Shown here: piece by piece, positions 40,324-43,848 of the stretch
Position numbering within the stretch: position 1 is the first letter of the stretch
How the letters are laid out: each line of letters starts with the position of its first letter
Source: Candidatus Tayloriibacteriota bacterium
GTDB lineage: Bacteria > Patescibacteriota > Minisyncoccia > Phycocordibacterales > PALSA-1337
Length of the DNA stretch: 43,848 nt
Direction of reading: 5' to 3'
Assembly (NCBI GenBank): GCA_003151615.1
Contig: PLXZ01000001.1
Location: 200,470-244,317, forward strand
Translations under genes and position numbers: made by a program
Notes under the pieces: model-generated
Told to the model about the DNA's origin: nothing
What the model saw: the letters and a program-made list of their open reading frames with translations, nothing else
Databases searched by the model: none

Positions 40324-40797
40324 ATGGCAAAAAGCCCAATAACAGCAGTCAATATCGAAGACCGAAAAGCCCTCAACGTCCGCGCAGGGGAGACGATCCG
40401 CGTCTGGCAGAAAATCAAGGAAAAGGACAAGGTCCGACTCCAGGCTTTTGAAGGCCTCGTTCTAGCCCAGAAACACGGAACTGAAGCAGGCGCGACGTTT
40501 ACCGTTCGAAAAGTCGTCGATGGCGTGGGTGTTGAAAAGATTTTCCCTCTCTACTCTCCGATGATCGACAAGATCGAAGTCATCCGACGCTCAAAAGTCC
40601 GCCGCGCGAAACTTTACTACATCCGCGAAAAGGCTTCGAAGGAAATCCGACACAACATGCGAAAAATGCTCGCCCTCGAGCCTGGCCAGAACACAGACAC
40701 AAAAATTGCGGGAGTCGACATGTCGACAGCCCACAAGGACGCGAAAGCGGTGAAGGCAGAAAAAACGGAAACAGCGACAGACGAGGTTGCGGCGTAA
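40324..40797 (+). CDS. rplS: 50S ribosomal protein L19 with C-terminal tail
   Basis: 157 aa against ~115. The core includes [50 protein letters not shown] and KLYYIRE. The last ~45 residues form an Ala/Lys/Thr/Glu-rich tail. It starts 40 nt after the pseudouridine synthase. Confidence 0.96.
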   Translation: MAKSPITAVNIEDRKALNVRAGETIRVWQKIKEKDKVRLQAFEGLVLAQKHGTEAGATFTVRKVVDGVGVEKIFPLYSPMIDKIEVIRRSKVRRAKLYYIREKASKEIRHNMRKMLALEPGQNTDTKIAGVDMSTAHKDAKAVKAEKTETATDEVAA

Positions 40798-40825
40798 TTC
40801 ACTTCAAATACGAAAACCAAAGAGT

Positions 40826-40843
40826 CCGCGAAAGCGGTTTTTT
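40826..40843 (+). terminator. rplS terminator
   Basis: CCGC-GAAA-GCGG with a six-T run, 29 nt after the stop. Confidence 0.85.
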
Positions 40844-40950
40844 GATTATGCGAATCATTTCGTGAGAGTCCTTTTGGCGCAACAAAAGTTGTAAAACATG
40901 TCAGTTTCGGCTATACTCGTGAGGTATTTTAGGCGAAAATATTTGAAAAT

Positions 40951-41035
40951 GCTCGGGTGGCGAAACTGGCTAGACGCACTACCTTGAGGTGGTAGCGGCC
41001 GCAAGGCTATGGAGGTTCGAACCCTCTCCCGAGCA
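40951..41035 (+). tRNA. tRNA-Leu (anticodon GAG)
   Basis: Acceptor GCTCGGG/CCCGAGC, anticodon loop TTGAGGT between CTACC and GGTAG, long variable arm (CGGCCGCAAGGCTAT), T-arm GGAGGTTCGAACCCTCT. 85 nt, discriminator A, no encoded CCA. Confidence 0.95.
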
Positions 41036-41072
41036 CACTGATAATGGCGACGGCAGAAGCCATTTCAGATAC

Positions 41073-41145
41073 GGTGGCTATGGTGTAACGGTTAACACTG
41101 GAGCTTGTGGAGCTCTCAATTCGGGTTCGATTCCCGATAGTCACC
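41073..41145 (+). tRNA. tRNA-His (anticodon GTG)
   Basis: G-1 at 41073 and discriminator C, the histidine identity pair. Acceptor GTGGCTA/TAGTCAC, anticodon loop TTGTGGA between GGAGC and GCTCT, T-arm TCGGGTTCGATTCCCGA. No encoded CCA. Confidence 0.94.
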
Positions 41146-41227
41146 CACGCAGGTTCTAAAACCCTTAATTCTGTTAGACTTTTAGTACTAACAGGAATTG
41201 AACTTTCTGGTATATAATTGTGTCAAC

Positions 41228-42391
41228 ATGAAAAATACACAAAAGGGTTCTACGACAGTGGTGTTAATAATTATCATCGTACTGTTGGTTGTCGGTTTCG
41301 GTGCATATATCTATCTTCAAAATAATCAGTTGTCTCAACAACAGACGACTGTTTCGCAAGCTTCAAGTACGCAAAATATTCGGGCAACGCAAACAACCAC
41401 AACTGGTAGTACTAATTCGAGCTCATCTACTCAAGTGGTAGCTCCGATAAGCTCCAATTCTAGCTTAAGTACTTATGATAATTTGGGTATATCGTTCCAG
41501 TATCCTGTCCAATGGGGAATTCCAAGTGAAAATTTTTACGGCAATGGTCTCGGGTCCGTCTCTTTTAACTATGCTTCATCGACCGGCCAGCCGTTCGCTG
41601 TTTTTATAGAACAAGATTCTAACCCTGAAGGCACTGGATTACTGAGTGAAACATTTAATCAGATGATAGCCAGGTTCAGGGCAAATGATCAGTATATTTA
41701 TCAGCAAAAAGATATTTCGGCAGATGGTATAGGGGGCGTAGAACTATTTTATAATAGTGCCGTAACAGGTCAACCATACCATGTCGAAGCATACTTTCCA
41801 TTTCAAAACGGTTCGTATGTTGATCTTGGTGCTGACTATCAAGCAGTACCACAGAATATTTTTGATTCTATTGTTTCTACATTGAAATGGGATAGCGCTA
41901 CTGCTTTTAAGCAAGATCCGGCGACGGGAATTGCTGTATACCATAATAATGGGATCCAATTCAATTATCCGGTAAAATTTAATACTGATTATGCTTCACT
42001 TAATATTCAGACAAGTGTTCAAAAGGTAGATAACTCGAAATTAGATAATAACGGCTGCTATCCCGTTATAAGCGAAGAGACAGGCCGGCAAGGCTCATCA
42101 ACGGTATTGGCTATCAATGGCATAAAGTTTTGTTATTCCAAAAACGGAGGTGTCGGTGCCGGTCATGAGAATACCGATTACAGTTATATGACGATCCATA
42201 ATGGAAATGCTTATACGATAGATTATTCCGTGGGCACTTCAAATGGTTGTGGTGTTTACCAAAATTCTCCTAATCCTAGTGATCCTGATAATCAGAAATA
42301 TAATGAATGCCTGGATTTTGGAAAAAATTATGACAGTATTGTTGTAAATCCGATTCAGCAAAGTATCTCTACTTTCGAGTTTGCCAATTAA
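41228..42391 (+). CDS. Membrane-anchored surface protein with PsbP-like modules
   Basis: 387 aa. MKNTQKGSTT, one membrane helix (about 11-31), a Ser/Thr/Gln-rich linker (about 32-90), then YDNLGISFQYPVQWG, the opening of a PsbP-like domain. A second similar opening comes later (VYHNNGIQFNYPVKF, about 235). TATAAT at 41213-41218 ends 9 nt before the ATG, so the leader is about 3 nt; an earlier in-frame start lies upstream of the -10. The N-terminus matches the gene at 33621-34274. Confidence 0.75.
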   Translation: MKNTQKGSTTVVLIIIIVLLVVGFGAYIYLQNNQLSQQQTTVSQASSTQNIRATQTTTTGSTNSSSSTQVVAPISSNSSLSTYDNLGISFQYPVQWGIPSENFYGNGLGSVSFNYASSTGQPFAVFIEQDSNPEGTGLLSETFNQMIARFRANDQYIYQQKDISADGIGGVELFYNSAVTGQPYHVEAYFPFQNGSYVDLGADYQAVPQNIFDSIVSTLKWDSATAFKQDPATGIAVYHNNGIQFNYPVKFNTDYASLNIQTSVQKVDNSKLDNNGCYPVISEETGRQGSSTVLAINGIKFCYSKNGGVGAGHENTDYSYMTIHNGNAYTIDYSVGTSNGCGVYQNSPNPSDPDNQKYNECLDFGKNYDSIVVNPIQQSISTFEFAN

Positions 42392-42635
42392 ATTGCCCAC
42401 TGGCTCTAAACTTTCTAACAAGTTCACCCGGGGGTAATCAATAAAGCAAATCACACCCTGTGTGCGCAGACAGCTTTAATACTCAAAAACTGAGTGTGCA
42501 GAGTATCCATGTAACTCGTATTTTCGAGCACACTTATAATAGCGTTTGGATACTGACCCACGTCAGCGTATTTATGCCGTTTTGATCCTTCAACAATAAG
42601 GGTATTTTTAGCTTAAATCTGATATACTTGGAGCT
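42392..42635 (+). other. Structured gene-free region with possible pseudoknot
   Basis: No gene seen. AGTGTGC (42493-42499) pairs with GCACACT (42528-42534), and AGTATCCA (42502-42509) with TGGATACT (42547-42554); the two helices interleave as in a pseudoknot. Small hairpins also occur: CACAC-CCT-GTGTG, ACTCA/TGAGT, CTCG/CGAG and CTGAC/GTCAG. It could be a small RNA or the leader of a neighbouring gene. Confidence 0.5.
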
Positions 42636-42636
42636 A
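42620..42636 (+). promoter_or_regulatory. Extended -10 of the YbjQ-family gene
   Basis: TGATATACT at 42620-42628, with TATACT at 42623-42628, ends 7 nt before the ATG at 42636: leaderless. Confidence 0.65.
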
Positions 42637-42968
42637 TGATTAATCATGCTATGGCGACTACTGGGCTCGAGCTCACTGGTTATAAAATTACTAAAAATCT
42701 CGGTCTTGCTCGTGGTATTATCGTCCGTTCCCGTTCAATTGTGGGTAATATTGGCGCTGGTATCCAAGGTCTTTTTGGAGGAAATATTACTATACTCACA
42801 GATTTGTGTGAAAAAACCCGCGAGGATGCGTTCGACCTTATGTTGAAGCACGCTACGGATATGGGCGCCAATGCTGTTATTGGTGTACGTTATGATGCTA
42901 CCGAGGTAATGCAGGGTATGACTGAGGTTTTAGCATACGGCACGGCGGTTGTTGTTGAAAAAATTTGA
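42636..42968 (+). CDS. YbjQ/UPF0145 family protein
   Basis: 110 aa. GIIVRSRSIVGNIGAGIQGL, then KTREDAFDLMLKHATDMGANAVIGVRYDA and AYGTAVVVE are the family pattern. These proteins form pentameric rings of unknown function (sometimes called heavy-metal-binding). A GGAG at 42630-42633 is too near the ATG to act as a Shine-Dalgarno if the mRNA is leaderless. Confidence 0.93.
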   Translation: MINHAMATTGLELTGYKITKNLGLARGIIVRSRSIVGNIGAGIQGLFGGNITILTDLCEKTREDAFDLMLKHATDMGANAVIGVRYDATEVMQGMTEVLAYGTAVVVEKI

Positions 42969-43022
42969 TTAATTCAATTAGGAAATAAAATCTAATATAC
43001 CCGTGACTATTTAAAATCAACG

Positions 43023-43848
43023 ATGAAGATTATTTACGGCGTTTCCGGCGAGGGATTGGGTCATGTTTTTGAGGCGATGGAGTTGGCTTCTCGCTTAAAA
43101 AGCGAAGGGCATACGGTGAAGATTCTTACATACGGAGAACGTGCGTTTGCTTTTCTTCGTCCTTTCGATGTCCTTTGTATCGAAGGCGTTCATCTTGAAG
43201 TTACCTCGAGAGGGGGCTTTTCGCTCCCGCTTACTTTTTTAAAAAATCTCCATATTATAGGCTTTTACGTTAAAAATTGGACCCGATTAAAAAAAGAAAT
43301 TTCAGATTTCAAGCCGGACGTTTTTATCACTGCTTTTGAACCCTATACAACACTTATTTCGCATATTTTTCATAAACCACTGGTCAGTATCGACAATCAG
43401 AATGAACTTCTCTACATACAAAGGCCGAAAGGCATCAATTGGTTTAGTTTCAAACTGACGCGGTGGTCAACTCGCGCATGCACATGGGGTGCGTCACATT
43501 ATATAGTGAAGTCATTCAACAAAATCAATCCTTCCAAAAATAATCTGCACTATGTTTTTCCCATTATTCAATCTGAGACAAGAAAACTGAAATCAATTAC
43601 CGGTGACCATGTTTTCTTGTACTTAACAAAACCCAATCCCGAGTTGATCAAGATTCTTAAGACAATATCTGAAAAATTTATTGTCTATTGCAACGGCAAG
43701 GTCGGTGTTGACGGAAATATTGTATACCGCGCTTCTGGTGGCGATGATTATCTTGAGGATTTAAGGACATGCAAGGCGATAATTGCTACGACTGGTTTTT
43801 CTTTGATTGCCGATGCCTTCTTTTTGAAGAAGCCCTATTTTGGAGTTC
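43023..43848 (+). CDS. Glycosyltransferase, MJ1255-like, partial
   Basis: The first ~275 residues; the gene runs off the window. MKIIYGVSGEGLGHVFEAMELASRL-type start with the GxGLGH nucleotide-sugar transferase (GT-B) pattern, and CKAIIATTGFSLIADAFFLKKP near the edge, as in the family of MJ1255/VC2487. It probably adds sugars to cell-surface material. TAATAT at 42993-42998 could be its promoter (leader ~18 nt). Confidence 0.85.
   Translation, partial: MKIIYGVSGEGLGHVFEAMELASRLKSEGHTVKILTYGERAFAFLRPFDVLCIEGVHLEVTSRGGFSLPLTFLKNLHIIGFYVKNWTRLKKEISDFKPDVFITAFEPYTTLISHIFHKPLVSIDNQNELLYIQRPKGINWFSFKLTRWSTRACTWGASHYIVKSFNKINPSKNNLHYVFPIIQSETRKLKSITGDHVFLYLTKPNPELIKILKTISEKFIVYCNGKVGVDGNIVYRASGGDDYLEDLRTCKAIIATTGFSLIADAFFLKKPYFGV

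Noticed and set aside
1-43848. Alternative genetic code with UGA read as glycine
   Set aside because: Genes end normally at UGA where present and conserved glycines are GGN; no in-frame UGA occurs within conserved genes.
1-43848. CRISPR array, rRNA genes, complete insertion sequences or prophage
   Set aside because: No regularly spaced repeats, rRNA sequence, transposase or phage structural genes were seen.

Overview
The window looks like a chromosome segment of a Patescibacteria/CPR bacterium, most likely of a Parcubacteria type. The signs are: a ribosomal-protein run with no L30 gene between S5 and L15; ribosomal proteins with Ala/Lys/Pro-rich tails; an EF-Tu with an altered switch I; a pilin-like fusion protein; an ORF6N protein; a large TraG/VirD4-like ATPase; and tRNAs without encoded CCA. 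UGA is used only as stop. Two traits of expression recur. Almost no gene has a Shine-Dalgarno sequence. Many first genes have a -10 box ending 5 to 8 nt before the start codon, which predicts leaderless mRNAs, often with an extended TGn -10.

Layout. 1-2.9 kb: partial leuC (minus), guaA (plus) and a membrane methyltransferase (minus). 3.1-5.9 kb: an ORF6N regulator with two matching palindromes, then fusA. 6.0-13.1 kb: an AT-rich accessory stretch with an AlbA_2/Schlafen-like ATP-binding protein, a small secreted protein plus membrane partner, a HelD-like helicase, a 51-aa two-repeat microprotein, a PanA (Panacea) plus RelE-like toxin pair, and a nuclease-like plus four-helix membrane pair of unknown function. 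13.3-17.9 kb: tuf-rpsJ-rplC-rplD-rplW-rplB ending in a terminator. 17.9-21.0 kb: two membrane proteins (one an RDD-pilin fusion) and a class II Fic gene, sitting where S19 to L5 normally lie. 21.2-26.9 kb: rpsN-rpsH-rplF-rplR-rpsE-rplO-secY-adk-map, with a structured leader. 27-31.4 kb: a divergent unknown gene, the TraG-like ATPase, a small acidic protein and ndk. 31.4-31.9 kb: an independent structured RNA with its own promoter and terminator, then a 103-nt inverted repeat. 31.9-38.4 kb: a beta-CASP metallo-hydrolase, small membrane genes, rplT-rpmI-infC, a phospholipase-D-type synthase, and a secreted protein that seems to start at AUA. 38.2-43.8 kb: small unknown genes, tRNA-Val, an RluA-type pseudouridine synthase, rplS, tRNA-Leu, tRNA-His, an anchored surface protein, a structured intergenic region, a YbjQ-family protein and a partial glycosyltransferase.

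The core is translation and secretion. tuf and the rpsN half-operon share one promoter design (TTGACTTC-N10-TCTGCTA-N-TAT), so they are probably co-regulated. The best candidates for undescribed biology are the ~190-nt RNA at 31439-31627, the nuclease/membrane pair at 11781-13112, the ORF6N palindrome pair with compensatory changes, and the bistable or pseudoknotted RNA elements at 15004-15046 and 42493-42554. All assignments come from reading motifs and symmetry by eye; no database search or folding program was run.
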